Shown in pieces: positions 52,737 through 61,678 of a stretch of 64,000 bases of DNA. The notes below the pieces were generated by a model. The model searched no databases. It was given only the letters and a program-made list of their open reading frames with translations, and was not told where the DNA came from. The position numbers and the translations under genes were made by a program. Within the stretch, counting starts at the first letter, position 1, and each line of letters starts with the position of its first letter. Origin of the DNA: Pedococcus bigeumensis (lineage in GTDB: Bacteria > Actinomycetota > Actinomycetes > Actinomycetales > Dermatophilaceae); contig NZ_RCZM01000004.1 of assembly GCF_006438965.1 (NCBI RefSeq), positions 186,001 through 250,000 on the forward strand. Direction: 5' to 3'.

Positions 52737-54802
52737 CCCAGCTCGCGAGCCGTTCGGTCTCCGGCCAGCTCAAGGTCCTCGGGATCTCCCTGGTGCTGTT
52801 GTTCCCCGTCGTGGGCGCCGCGTCGGTCTGGAACATCGCCAGCCAGAGCCGGGACATCCAGTCGCTCACGCTGGCCTACGGCCCCGCCTTCGACGCCAAC
52901 AACGCCGTCCTCATCGACATGACCGAGGCCAACGCCGGCTGGAGCCAGCTCATGGGCGGCTCCGCGCCGCTGACCCGCTACCGCCTGAAGCGTGACCAGG
53001 TCGCGGGCGACCTTGCGAACGTCCAGCACGCCTTCGACTCACCCTCGCTGGCGGACGAGGACCGCGCCCGGTATGCCGCGCTGCTCGCCACCCAGCGCAC
53101 CGCCGTCGACGGGTGGTTCAGATCCGCGGAGGCAGCCGAGGACGGCACCACCGGCACCCTGTCGCAGCGCAGTGTCCTCGAGGCGGACGCGATGGACCGG
53201 TTCCGGCTCTTCCGCGACAGCAACCGCGGCCTGTCCGAGGCGATCCGGCTCGAGCGTGACGCGGCACGGGAAGGGGCGCGCGACGCCGTCCAGTGGATCG
53301 TGGTCATCGCGGCCGGCACCATGCTCCTGGCGATGGCCATCGTGCTCGGTGGGTGGCGACTGCTCGCGCGGTCGGTCAGCGGTCCGCTGGAGCGGTTGCG
53401 GTCGGTCGTCGAGCGCCAGCGCGACGGTGACCGCGACGCGCAGGCCGACATCGACAGCGGGGCCGCGGAGGTTCGCGGGCTGGCGGCCGACTTCAACGGC
53501 TTGACCCGGTCCAACCAGGTGCTCCAGGAGCAGCAGTCGGTCGTCCTGCGCGCGCACCAGCTGGCCCTGGACGTGGCTCGCGTGGTGCACGGCGCACCGG
53601 AGATCGACACCGCACTGAGCACCGTGTGCGCAATGCTCGGGGAGGGCCTGTCGGTCGACCGGATCATGCTCTACACCCACGACGAGTCGGGGGTGATCGA
53701 CCAGCGGACCCAGTGGCACCGTCACGACCTGCCGGACCTCCCCGCACTTCCGCCGTCCCTGGCGAGCGAGGTGAGGGTCGTGGGCGACGAGCTCCGTCGC
53801 CAGGCCACGGTGTTCGTCCTGTCCGACTTCCTCCACGCCGAGGTCCAGACCCAGGCCCGGGCCGCACGCTTCTACCGGGCCACCGGGGCGAAGTCGCTCC
53901 TCATGGTGCCCGTGGGCATCGGCGAGCAGGGCCTGGGCGTGCTGTCGCTGATGACGATCGAGACACCGAGGCGGTGGCGCCGCTACGAGATCCAGGCTGT
54001 CCAGCAGTGTGCCGGCTACGTCGCCCAGTCCATCGTCGACCTCCGGCTGAGGGAGATGCGGGAGGCGCAGGTCGAGCAGCTCACCGCCCTCGACCGGCAG
54101 AAGACCGACTTCATGGCCACTATCTCGCACGAGCTGCGCACGCCGCTGACCTCGATCAACGGCTACCTCGAGCTCCTCGAGGACGGTGACTACGGCGACC
54201 TCTCGGACCCGCAGCGCAGTGCGCTCGACATCATCGGACGCAACGCCAACCGCCTGCGCGGCCTCATCGAGGACCTCCTCGTCCTGAACAAGATCGAGGC
54301 CACCGGGCTGCAGTCAACCACCGAGGACGTCGCTGTCGACGAGCTCGTGGCGGGCGTCGCCGACCTGCTGCGCCCGGTGGCCGATGCCGCGGGCGTCACG
54401 CTGGTCATCGAGCCGATCGACCCCGAGCTCGTGATCCGCGTCGACCGCGGGCAGCTGGAGCGCAGCCTCATCAACCTCGGCTCGAACGCGGTCAAGTTCA
54501 CCCGACCGGGCGGACAGGCCACCATCGGCGCGACGGAGGTCGACGGCCGCGCGGTCATCACGGTGACCGACACCGGCATCGGCATCCCGGCGGGGGACCT
54601 GCCGCAGCTGTTCGGCCGGTTCTTCCGGGCCTCGAACGCCACGGCCGCCGCAATCCCCGGCACCGGGCTGGGCCTGGCGATCGTGCGCGCGATCGTCGAG
54701 GGCCACGGCGGCGAGCTGCAGGTCGACTCGGTCGAGGGCCGGGGCACCGTCATGCGGGTGGACCTACCCGTCGGGAATGGCGTGACCCCCGCTGCCGTTT
54801 AG
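52733..54802 (+). CDS. Membrane sensor histidine kinase (extracytoplasmic sensor, HAMP, GAF)
   Basis: The start is GTG 52733, overlapping the glycosyltransferase stop by 4 bases. The 689-residue kinase has a membrane helix near residues 14-34, an extracytoplasmic helical sensor to about 185, a second helix (IVVIAAGTMLLAMAIVLGG), a HAMP-like linker and a GAF domain (about 275-440). The HisKA motif has His466 in ATISHELRTPLTS. The ATPase domain has LINLGSNAVKF, VTDTGIGIP and GTGLGLAIV. All kinase boxes are intact. It should phosphorylate a receiver, most simply the product of the first gene of the cassette. The ligand is unknown. Confidence 0.95.
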   Translation: MTQLASRSVSGQLKVLGISLVLLFPVVGAASVWNIASQSRDIQSLTLAYGPAFDANNAVLIDMTEANAGWSQLMGGSAPLTRYRLKRDQVAGDLANVQHAFDSPSLADEDRARYAALLATQRTAVDGWFRSAEAAEDGTTGTLSQRSVLEADAMDRFRLFRDSNRGLSEAIRLERDAAREGARDAVQWIVVIAAGTMLLAMAIVLGGWRLLARSVSGPLERLRSVVERQRDGDRDAQADIDSGAAEVRGLAADFNGLTRSNQVLQEQQSVVLRAHQLALDVARVVHGAPEIDTALSTVCAMLGEGLSVDRIMLYTHDESGVIDQRTQWHRHDLPDLPALPPSLASEVRVVGDELRRQATVFVLSDFLHAEVQTQARAARFYRATGAKSLLMVPVGIGEQGLGVLSLMTIETPRRWRRYEIQAVQQCAGYVAQSIVDLRLREMREAQVEQLTALDRQKTDFMATISHELRTPLTSINGYLELLEDGDYGDLSDPQRSALDIIGRNANRLRGLIEDLLVLNKIEATGLQSTTEDVAVDELVAGVADLLRPVADAAGVTLVIEPIDPELVIRVDRGQLERSLINLGSNAVKFTRPGGQATIGATEVDGRAVITVTDTGIGIPAGDLPQLFGRFFRASNATAAAIPGTGLGLAIVRAIVEGHGGELQVDSVEGRGTVMRVDLPVGNGVTPAAV

Positions 54803-54913
54803 GAGATGTGCGCCGCTTTCTGGCACACTTGACTGCTGACCGGTTCACGGCATGGACCACGTCCAGGGCAGCCCGCCCAGCCGACCCGGTCACATTGACT
54901 CAAGGAGCACGTT

Positions 54914-55138
54914 TTGCGCAAGGACATCCACCCCGAGTACGTCGAGACCACGGTCAGCTGCACCTGTGGGTCCACGTTCACGACTCGCAGCACTGCGACC
55001 TCCGGCCAGATCCGCGCCGAGGTGTGCTCGCAGTGCCACCCGTTCTACACCGGCAAGCAGAAGATCCTCGACACCGGTGGCCGCGTGGCCCGGTTCGAGG
55101 CCCGCTACGGCAAGAAGGCCGCTGCCGAGAGCAAGTAG
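54914..55138 (+). CDS. rpmE: Ribosomal protein bL31
   Basis: The 74-residue protein starts at TTG 54914, seven or so bases after AAGGAG. It begins [18 protein letters not shown] and keeps the zinc-binding cysteines (CTC, then VCSQCHPF), so this is the zinc-containing C+ form of L31. [17 protein letters not shown] is the conserved core. In species with a second, cysteine-free paralogue this form is made when zinc is plentiful. It precedes prfA, as in many Actinobacteria, with a strong terminator between. Confidence 0.97.
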   Translation: MRKDIHPEYVETTVSCTCGSTFTTRSTATSGQIRAEVCSQCHPFYTGKQKILDTGGRVARFEARYGKKAAAESK

Positions 55139-55146
55139 CTTTCCCG

Positions 55147-55194
55147 ATGCGCCGGTCCTGACCCCTCTGGGTCGGGGCCGGCGCATTGCTTTTC
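55147..55194 (+). terminator. Intrinsic terminator after rpmE
   Basis: An 18-bp stem (55147-55164 with 55169-55186, two G-U pairs) with loop CTCT is followed by TGCTTTTC. It begins 8 bases after the rpmE stop and is the clearest rho-independent terminator in the window. Confidence 0.92.
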
Positions 55195-55250
55195 CCACGT
55201 TGCCTGCCCAGCTCACCCTGCACCACCATCGCACGACCTCAGGAGCCCCC

Positions 55251-56336
55251 ATGTTGGAGTCCGCAGCAGCCCTGGTCCAGGAGCATGCCGACCTCGAGAA
55301 GCGGCTGGCCGATCCTGAGGTGTTCGGCGACCAGAACCTGGTCCGCAAGCTCAACAAGAGGTATGCCGCGCTGGCACCGACCGTCGCGGCATACCACTCG
55401 TGGCACGCGGCCACCGATGACCTGGCGGCCGCCCGCGAGCTCGCCACCGAGGACGCCGGCTTCGCGGCCGAGGTGCCCAGCCTCGAGGCGCGTCTTGCCG
55501 AGACGGAGGACACCCTGCGGCGGCTGCTCATCCCGCGCGACCCCGACGACGACCGCGACGTCATCCTCGAGGTCAAGGCCGGTGAGGGCGGTGAGGAGTC
55601 GGCCCTGTTCGCCGGCGACCTGCTGCGGATGTACCTGCGCTTCGCCGAGCGGCGCGGCTGGAGGACCGAGCTCATCGACGCGACCGAGTCCGACCTGGGC
55701 GGCTACAAGGACGTCCAGGTGGCCGTGAAGGCCAAGGGCACACCGGCGCTCGGGGAGGGGCCGTGGGCGCGGCTCAAGTACGAGGGGGGTGTGCACCGTG
55801 TCCAGCGGGTGCCCGTGACCGAGAGCCAGGGGCGGATCCACACGTCGGCGGCCGGGGTGCTGGTGATGCCGGAGGCCGAGGAGGTCGAGGTCACCATCGA
55901 CCCCAACGACCTCAAGATCGACGTCTACCGCTCGTCCGGTCCCGGTGGCCAGTCGGTCAACACGACCGACTCCGCCGTGCGGATCACCCACCTGCCGACC
56001 GGGGTCGTGGTGTCCTGCCAGAACGAGAAGAGCCAGCTCCAGAACAAGGAGTCGGCCATGCGGGTGCTGCGCGCCCGGCTGCACGCGGTGGCCAAGGAAG
56101 CCGCCGACGCCGAGGCGAGCGCGGCCCGACGCAGCCAGATCCGCACGGTCGACCGCTCTGAGCGGATCCGCACCTACAACTTCCCGGAGAACCGTCTCTC
56201 CGACCACCGCACCGGCTTCAAGTCCTACAACCTCGACGCCGTGCTCGACGGTGACCTCGAGGCGGTCGTGCAGTCCGCGGTCGACGCCGACGAGGCGGCG
56301 CAGATGGCAGCCGTCGCCGAGGGCGCGGGTCAGTGA
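55251..56336 (+). CDS. prfA: Peptide chain release factor 1
   Basis: The 361-residue factor starts at ATG 55251 after AGGAG. The RF1-specific stop-codon motif PxT appears as [16 protein letters not shown], and the catalytic GGQ is in [16 protein letters not shown]. The sequence [10 protein letters not shown] follows. It releases peptides at UAA and UAG. Its stop overlaps the prmC start by 4 bases; PrmC methylates the GGQ glutamine of RF1, so the coupling makes functional sense. Upstream in-frame codons belong to the rpmE region and are not used. Confidence 0.98.
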   Translation: MLESAAALVQEHADLEKRLADPEVFGDQNLVRKLNKRYAALAPTVAAYHSWHAATDDLAAARELATEDAGFAAEVPSLEARLAETEDTLRRLLIPRDPDDDRDVILEVKAGEGGEESALFAGDLLRMYLRFAERRGWRTELIDATESDLGGYKDVQVAVKAKGTPALGEGPWARLKYEGGVHRVQRVPVTESQGRIHTSAAGVLVMPEAEEVEVTIDPNDLKIDVYRSSGPGGQSVNTTDSAVRITHLPTGVVVSCQNEKSQLQNKESAMRVLRARLHAVAKEAADAEASAARRSQIRTVDRSERIRTYNFPENRLSDHRTGFKSYNLDAVLDGDLEAVVQSAVDADEAAQMAAVAEGAGQ

Positions 56337-57331
56337 CCGAGGCCGTCGGCGATGACCTGCGCGCGGCGGTCCGGGCGGCCACCCAGCGGCTGGCCGAAGC
56401 CGGTGTCCCCTCTCCGGAGGCCGACGCGGTGGCGCTCGCGGCCCACCTGATGCGGGTCTCCGTCGGGGACGCGCGCAAGGCGATGGTGCTCGGGGGTGTG
56501 GCCCCCGCGGCATACGAGTCACTGGTCGACGAACGTGCCGCTCGCGTGCCGTTGCAACACCTGACCGGACGCGCGGGGTTCCGCAGGCTCGAGCTGAGCG
56601 TCGGACCGGGTGTCTTCGTGCCCCGGCCGGAGACCGAGTTCGTGGCCGGACTGGCCATCGCCGCGGCCCTCGCGCTGGAAGCCCCGGTCGTCGTCGACCT
56701 GTGCACCGGTTCGGGTGCGATCGCCCTTGCCGTCGCCGACGAGGTGCCGGCCGCGACCGTGTATGCCGTGGAGCTGGGTCGCGAGGCGCACGCCTGGGCC
56801 GAGCGCAACGTCGCCGACACCGGGCTCGCCGTGGACCTGCGGCTGGGCGACGCGACGGACGCCTTTCCGGAGCTGGAGGGTGTGGTCGATGTCGTGGTGG
56901 CCAACCCGCCGTACATCCCGGTGGGCATGGTGCCGCTCGACCCCGAGGTGCGCGACCACGACCCCGAGCTGGCGCTCTTCGGCGGCAGCGAGGACGGGCT
57001 GGCGATCCCGGTGGCGGTGGCCGCTCGGGCGGCGGTCCTGCTGCGGCCCGGTGGTCTGCTCGTCATGGAGCACGCCGACAGCCAAGGGGTCACCCTGCCG
57101 AGTGCACTGCGCCGCACCGGCGAGTGGGCCGAGGTGGCCGACCACGACGACCTGACCGGCCGACCCCGCGCGACGACCGCGCGGCGCCCCTCACGAGAGC
57201 TTGTAGAACCGCCAGAAGCCGAAGTCCTCGATCGGCAGCACCTCGAACCCGGTGAACCCGGCCTCCTCGGCGTAGCGCTGCAGCGTCGAGGGCCGCATCA
57301 CGGTGCCGGTGCCGACGCTGTCGGCACCTGA
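56333..57331 (+). CDS. prmC: Release factor glutamine methyltransferase with an antisense run-on tail
   Basis: The protein has an N-terminal helical domain (about residues 1-75) and a SAM-binding domain with [16 protein letters not shown] and the hallmark VVANPPYIP that binds the target glutamine. Homologues usually end soon after a segment like [16 protein letters not shown], at about residue 285. Here no stop occurs and the frame continues for about 45 residues, antisense to the convergent methyltransferase gene (141-base overlap). I read this as loss of the native stop when the neighbouring DNA arrived. The catalytic domain is complete, so the enzyme is probably active. It starts at GTG 56333 overlapping prfA. 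Confidence 0.93.
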   Translation: MTEAVGDDLRAAVRAATQRLAEAGVPSPEADAVALAAHLMRVSVGDARKAMVLGGVAPAAYESLVDERAARVPLQHLTGRAGFRRLELSVGPGVFVPRPETEFVAGLAIAAALALEAPVVVDLCTGSGAIALAVADEVPAATVYAVELGREAHAWAERNVADTGLAVDLRLGDATDAFPELEGVVDVVVANPPYIPVGMVPLDPEVRDHDPELALFGGSEDGLAIPVAVAARAAVLLRPGGLLVMEHADSQGVTLPSALRRTGEWAEVADHDDLTGRPRATTARRPSRELVEPPEAEVLDRQHLEPGEPGLLGVALQRRGPHHGAGADAVGT

Positions 57332-58270
57332 CATGCCGTCGGGCAGGCAGACCAACAGGCTGAAGCCGTACATGACCCGCTCGAGGTCGTCGCCGTCGGG
57401 AGCGAACTCCTCGGCCACTGCCTCGTCCATGACCACCATGAACCCGCCGGGAGCCAGTGAGCGTCGGGCGGCCGCCAGCACCTCGACCGGTCTGGGCATG
57501 TCGTGCACGCACTCGAACGCGAAGGCCACGTCGAACCCACCCTCGGGCATCGCGGCGGCGTCGCCCGCGGTGAACGAAACCCGGTCGGACACGCCTTCCT
57601 GACGGGCGTTCGTGGTGGCCATCGTCACCGACGGAGCATCGATGTCGAAGCCTCGGACCGTGGCGCCGGGATAAGCCTTGGCGAGGGCGATGCTCGACCA
57701 GCCGGCCCCGCTCCCGACGTCGGCGACCGTCGCGCCGGGCGCAGACAGCACGTCGTGCACGGACGGCACACGGGCGAGGGCGCCCGCGAGCTGCCGCTCG
57801 TACCACGGTCGGTTGCCGTCGGCCTGGGACTCGCGCGCCTCCGTGCCGAGCTGGTCCCAGCTGACCCCGCCGCCGGTGCGGTAGGCCTCGAGAAGGCCGG
57901 CGAGCTGCGGACCGACGGCGGCGAACATGCGGGCGAGGGGCGCGAGGTAGCTGAGGCTGGTCTCGTCGGTCATCACCTCGGCGGTGGCCGGAGGGATCGA
58001 ATAGCGCCTCGCGTCGGGGTCCTCGTCGGGATGGGCGAGGGCGAGCAGCCCGGTGACGGCCTGCTGCTCCAGCCACTCGCGGGCGTAGCGGGGATGGGTG
58101 GCCGTGCGCTCGGCGAGCTGGATAGGGGTCGCCGGGCCGTCGGACACCAGGCTGCGGTACCACCCGAGACGGTCGCCAAGGAAGACCGACAGGATGTCGA
58201 CGGTGCCCAGCAGGGCGCCGAAGATCCGTTCGGCCAGCTCGTCTGTCGTTGGTGAAGTGGTCACGGGCAT
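57191..58270 (-). CDS. Class I SAM methyltransferase with N-terminal winged-helix domain
   Basis: The start is ATG 58270, giving 359 residues. The first 90 residues look like a dimerisation/winged-helix domain (IFGALLGTVDILSVFLGDR, then TPIQLAERTATHPRYAREW), as in Rv2258c-type proteins. The SAM motif I is VADVGSGAGWSSIALAK, with an acidic GFDIDAPSV, and FECVHDMPRPVEVL and LAPGGFMVVMDE follow. The substrate is unknown; small-molecule O- or N-methylation is possible. It lies where Sua5 would normally follow prmC, and its 3' end overlaps the prmC tail, so it is probably part of an inserted segment. Confidence 0.87.
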   Translation of the reverse strand: MPVTTSPTTDELAERIFGALLGTVDILSVFLGDRLGWYRSLVSDGPATPIQLAERTATHPRYAREWLEQQAVTGLLALAHPDEDPDARRYSIPPATAEVMTDETSLSYLAPLARMFAAVGPQLAGLLEAYRTGGGVSWDQLGTEARESQADGNRPWYERQLAGALARVPSVHDVLSAPGATVADVGSGAGWSSIALAKAYPGATVRGFDIDAPSVTMATTNARQEGVSDRVSFTAGDAAAMPEGGFDVAFAFECVHDMPRPVEVLAAARRSLAPGGFMVVMDEAVAEEFAPDGDDLERVMYGFSLLVCLPDGMSGADSVGTGTVMRPSTLQRYAEEAGFTGFEVLPIEDFGFWRFYKLS

Positions 58271-58359
58271 CCCGCCATGGTCCCGCCGCCGGGGTGGCGA
58301 TGCCATCGAGCACCTGGCGTAGTGCGACCAGGGCCGGCACAGCGTCGGAGGAGGTCGCG

Positions 58360-58923
58360 TCAGCCGATCAGCTGGCTCGCGACGGCGCAGAAGTCCGAGC
58401 CGGCCAGAGGGAACTTGCCATGGACCGCGACGCTTGCCTCCTCGGTGTCCGTGACGGGGTCGTAGGTGAAGGTCCACGTCGTGAGCCCGGTGTCCCTGCT
58501 GATGATCCCGGACCCGTCGAACAGGTTGTTGCGGTTCCCGGGCTCCTTGAGCACGCTGACGACTGTCCCGTCACGCATCACCTTGGCCGGCAGGAGGTGC
58601 TCGGACCAGTGACCACTGATGCCGAACCAGTCGCCGGACGTGGCATTGGTGAAGATTGAGGTGATGTCGAGCCGTTGCAGGATGAGCTCGTCTCCTGACC
58701 GTGGGTCCTCCCGGAGCAAGACGCTCCCGCGACCGGTGTCGTGCCAGTTGATCGGGAAGCCGCAGATGTCTGCGTCGAAGGACCCCGACTCGTCGATCGT
58801 GAAGGACGAGTGCTCGAACGGGGCGTTGGCCTGGGCGATCCCCGCTGATCCGGTCGTGAGCGCGGCAGCGGCGGCGATGGCAGTGACGGTCCTCAGGGGG
58901 CGGTGGGCGCTGGTCATGGTCAA
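58360..58923 (-). CDS. Secreted hypothetical protein
   Basis: The 187-residue protein has a Sec signal peptide (about residues 1-33, basic then LRTVTAIAAAAALTTGSAG, cleavage after AQA). The mature part is beta-rich and contains two cysteines (ADICGFPINW near its start and DFCAVASQL at the end) that could form a disulphide. FTYDPVTDTEEASVAVHG lies near the C-terminus. No family is recognised. A second ATG two codons downstream is possible. It is divergent from the MarR gene, with 93 bases between starts, so MarR may control it. Confidence 0.8.
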   Translation of the reverse strand: MTMTSAHRPLRTVTAIAAAAALTTGSAGIAQANAPFEHSSFTIDESGSFDADICGFPINWHDTGRGSVLLREDPRSGDELILQRLDITSIFTNATSGDWFGISGHWSEHLLPAKVMRDGTVVSVLKEPGNRNNLFDGSGIISRDTGLTTWTFTYDPVTDTEEASVAVHGKFPLAGSDFCAVASQLIG

Positions 58924-59016
58924 ACGCTAGGACCGGGCGAACTGCCTCGGATCCGGGGAAACGCGTAGACCCGGGTTGGCGCCTCCGCCTCACCCGAGCG
59001 CGGACACGATGGAACG

Positions 59017-59514
59017 GTGCCTGCTCGCGCCCTTGCTCGTGGTCCGCTTCTGCTCGTCTACGCCCTCTCGCGGCAGAGTGGTCAGCTGCTCACGACCTGC
59101 TTCGAGGATGCGCCACTCACCCCCGATCACTTCGCGGTCTACAGCGCCCTGCGTCTGGTTGCCCCGGCGACTCCGTCCAGCCTTGCCTCGACGCTGGGCA
59201 TGAGGCAGTCCACGCTCTCGGGCTACCTTCGCCGGATGGAGCAGCGCCGCCACGTGGTGCGTCGACCCCACCCGCACGACGGCAGGTCGGCGCTGATCGC
59301 GCTGACGACGTCAGGGATCGCGGTGACCGAGGCCTGCTTCCCGCACTTCCAGGAGGCAATCAACCCGTTGCTCGACCGACTCGGCGACGACGGCCCCGAC
59401 ATCCTCGCCGCCATGGAACGGCTGAGCGCGGCCATGGACGAGGTGATCGCGGCCGTCGGCCGGGAGCGGGCGGTCGGGGACGCCGCGATCGGGGACGCCG
59501 CGGTCGGGGAGTGA
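59017..59514 (+). CDS. MarR-family transcriptional regulator
   Basis: The 165-residue protein starts at GTG 59017. The winged helix-turn-helix is evident: LTPDHFAVYSALRLV, then the recognition region PSSLASTLGMRQSTLSGYL and the wing HVVRRPHPHDGRSALIALT. Helices for dimerisation flank it. MarR proteins usually repress an adjacent divergent gene and are relieved by a small ligand; the secreted-protein gene and the methyltransferase beyond it are the likely targets. The C-terminal tail is an imperfect repeat (AVGDAAIGDAAVGE) with no structural counterpart in the family. Confidence 0.88.
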   Translation: MPARALARGPLLLVYALSRQSGQLLTTCFEDAPLTPDHFAVYSALRLVAPATPSSLASTLGMRQSTLSGYLRRMEQRRHVVRRPHPHDGRSALIALTTSGIAVTEACFPHFQEAINPLLDRLGDDGPDILAAMERLSAAMDEVIAAVGRERAVGDAAIGDAAVGE

Positions 59515-59568
59515 GGGCGAACGTGGGCGGTGTGTCCGAGGCGGTATGCCGGTCCTAGGCTGAGCGGC

Positions 59569-60372
59569 ATGAGTCCGGTCTATGACTGCAGCACCGAGGA
59601 AGGCCGTGTCGAGGGTGTGGCCAAGGCTGTCGAAGCCGTCCGCGCCGGGGAGATCGTGGTCCTCCCGACCGACACGGTCTACGGCGTCGGCGCCGACGCG
59701 TTCTCCGCCGAGGCCGTGGCGTCGCTGCTTGCTGCCAAGGGGCGGGGTCGCGAGATGCCTCCTCCGGTCCTGGTGCCCAGCGTGCGCACTGTCGACGGGT
59801 TGGCCACGGACGTGCCTGCGTGGGCCCGCGACCTGATCCGGGAGTTCTGGCCCGGTCCGCTGACACTGGTCTTCAAGGCGCAGTCGTCCCTGATGTGGGA
59901 CCTCGGCGAGACCAACGGGACGGTCGCCCTGCGGATGCCCAAGGACGACATCGCCCTCGCCGTACTGAGCGACGTGGGGCCGATGGCGGTGACGAGCGCC
60001 AACCTGACCGGTCAGCCGGCGGCCACGACGGTCACCGCGGCTGCCTCCCAGCTGGGCGCGGCCGTCAGCGTCTACCTCGACGGCGGTCCGACCACGAGCA
60101 CCGAGGTGTCGACGATCCTGGACTGCACCGGCGAGGAGTACGTCCTGCTCAGGGCAGGCGCCATCACCGCTGAACAGATCCAGGCCGTGCTCGACACCGA
60201 GGAGGAGGTGTCGGAGCCCCCGGAAGAAGCCACGGACGAGGCGTCCGACACCCCCGAGCACCCGCAGGAGGAGGCGTCCGACACCCCCGAGCACCCGCAG
60301 GACGAGGCAATAGAGTTGCCTGCGGATCCCACCGCCGAGAGCCCCCTCCCAGGAGACACCCATGAGCGCTGA
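59569..60372 (+). CDS. tsaC: Threonylcarbamoyl-AMP synthase (Sua5/YrdC/YwlC) with acidic tail
   Basis: ATG 59569 gives a 267-residue protein beginning SPVYDCSTEEGRVEG. The YrdC fold has VLPTDTVYGVGADAF, KGRGREMPPPVLV and ALRMPKDDIAL, with the nucleotide-site segment MAVTSANLTGQPAATT. It makes threonylcarbamoyl-AMP from threonine, bicarbonate and ATP for the t6A37 modification of tRNA. The core ends near residue 210. The last 55 residues are acidic, with two tandem copies of an 11-residue unit EASDTPEHPQE/D. The stop lies 11 bases inside glyA, so the acidic tail includes the glyA ribosome site. Confidence 0.94.
   Translation: MSPVYDCSTEEGRVEGVAKAVEAVRAGEIVVLPTDTVYGVGADAFSAEAVASLLAAKGRGREMPPPVLVPSVRTVDGLATDVPAWARDLIREFWPGPLTLVFKAQSSLMWDLGETNGTVALRMPKDDIALAVLSDVGPMAVTSANLTGQPAATTVTAAASQLGAAVSVYLDGGPTTSTEVSTILDCTGEEYVLLRAGAITAEQIQAVLDTEEEVSEPPEEATDEASDTPEHPQEEASDTPEHPQDEAIELPADPTAESPLPGDTHER
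60238..60303 (+). repeat. Tandem 33-bp duplication in the Sua5-like gene
   Basis: Two adjacent 33-bp units (60238-60270 and 60271-60303) differ only in the final base and encode the acidic 11-residue repeat. Confidence 0.95.
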
Positions 60373-61642
60373 CACCTTCTACGGCTCCGACTTCGGTGCC
60401 CTGGAGTCGTTCGATCCCGAGATCGCGGGGGTGCTCGTCTCCGAGCTCGACCGCATCCGTGGCGGGCTCCAGCTGATCGCCTCGGAGAACATGTCGAGCC
60501 CCGAGGTTCTCACGGCACTCGGCTCCACGCTCTCCAACAAGTACGCCGAGGGCTACCCGGGTCGCCGCTACTACGGCGGCTGCTCCGAGGTCGACAAGGC
60601 CGAGCTGCTCGCCATCGAGCGGTGCAAGACGCTGTTCGACGCCGACCACGCCAACGTCCAGGCGCACTCTGGGGCCAGCGCCAACATGGCGGTCTACGGC
60701 GCGTTCATGCAGCCCGGCGACACCATCCTCGCGATGGCCCTACCCATGGGCGGCCACCTCACCCACGGCACCAAGGTGTCCTTCTCCGGCAAGTGGTTCA
60801 ACGCCGTCCACTACGGGGTGGACAAGCAGACCGAGGACATCGACTACGCCGAGGTCGAGCGCCTCGCCAAGGAGCACCGGCCCAAGGTGATCCTCGCCGG
60901 GGGCTCGGCGATCCCGCGGCTCATCGACTTCGAGTTCTTCCGCAGGCTGGCCGACGAGATCGGCGCGATCTTCTGGGTCGACGCCGCCCACTTCATCGGT
61001 CTCGTCGCCGGCAAGGCGATCCCCAGCCCGGTGCCGCACGCCGACGTCGTCACCTTCACCACCCACAAGGTGCTGCGCGGACCGCGCTCGGGTGCGCTCG
61101 TCTGCAAGGAGGAGCACGCCGCGAAGCTCGACAAGGCGATCTTCCCGATGATGCAGGGCGGCCCGCAGATGCACACGATCGCTGCCAAGGCGGTCAACTT
61201 CAAGGAGTGCGCGACTCCCGAGTACGCGGCCTACGCCAAGCAGGTCATCGCGAACGCCTCGGTCCTGGCGACCTCGTTGGGGGAGAAGGGGATCCGCCCC
61301 ACCACCGGAGGCACCGACACCCACCTGAGCCTCCACGACCTGCAGGGGATCGGCGTGACCGGCGCCGACGCCGAGGGGCGGGCCGACGCGGCCGGGATCG
61401 TCCTGAACAAGAACGCCATCCCGTTCGACCCGCAGAAGCCCAGCATCGCCAGCGGCATCCGGGTCGGCACGCCCTGCGTGACCACCCAGGGCATGGGCAC
61501 CGACGAGATGCGCGAGATCGCGGCGCTCATCGCCAAGGCCGTCACCGAGGGCGACGCCGACCCCGACCACCCGGTCTCCAAGGAGGTCCGCGCAGGTGTC
61601 ACGGACCTCGTCACCCGTTTCCCGGCATACCCTCGAGGCTGA
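60362..61642 (+). CDS. glyA: Serine hydroxymethyltransferase
   Basis: The 426-residue PLP enzyme starts at ATG 60362, preceded by GGAGA inside the end of the Sua5-like gene. Typical motifs are LQLIASENMSSPEVL, YAEGYPGRRYYGGC, FWVDAAHFIGLVA and the PLP lysine in TTHKVLRGPRSG. It interconverts serine and glycine with tetrahydrofolate and supplies one-carbon units. In most SHMTs the active-site segment reads DxAHxAGL; here it is DAAHFIGLVA, a known variant. It is followed after 36 bases by the WecA-like gene. Confidence 0.96.
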   Translation: MSADTFYGSDFGALESFDPEIAGVLVSELDRIRGGLQLIASENMSSPEVLTALGSTLSNKYAEGYPGRRYYGGCSEVDKAELLAIERCKTLFDADHANVQAHSGASANMAVYGAFMQPGDTILAMALPMGGHLTHGTKVSFSGKWFNAVHYGVDKQTEDIDYAEVERLAKEHRPKVILAGGSAIPRLIDFEFFRRLADEIGAIFWVDAAHFIGLVAGKAIPSPVPHADVVTFTTHKVLRGPRSGALVCKEEHAAKLDKAIFPMMQGGPQMHTIAAKAVNFKECATPEYAAYAKQVIANASVLATSLGEKGIRPTTGGTDTHLSLHDLQGIGVTGADAEGRADAAGIVLNKNAIPFDPQKPSIASGIRVGTPCVTTQGMGTDEMREIAALIAKAVTEGDADPDHPVSKEVRAGVTDLVTRFPAYPRG

Positions 61643-61678
61643 GTCCCACCCACCCGAGATCTGGGAGACACGCTCTAG

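Noticed and set aside
56333-57331. A sequencing frameshift as the cause of the long PrmC tail
   Set aside because: The frame stays correct through [16 protein letters not shown], the usual last block, so the extension reflects a missing stop and not a shift inside the gene.
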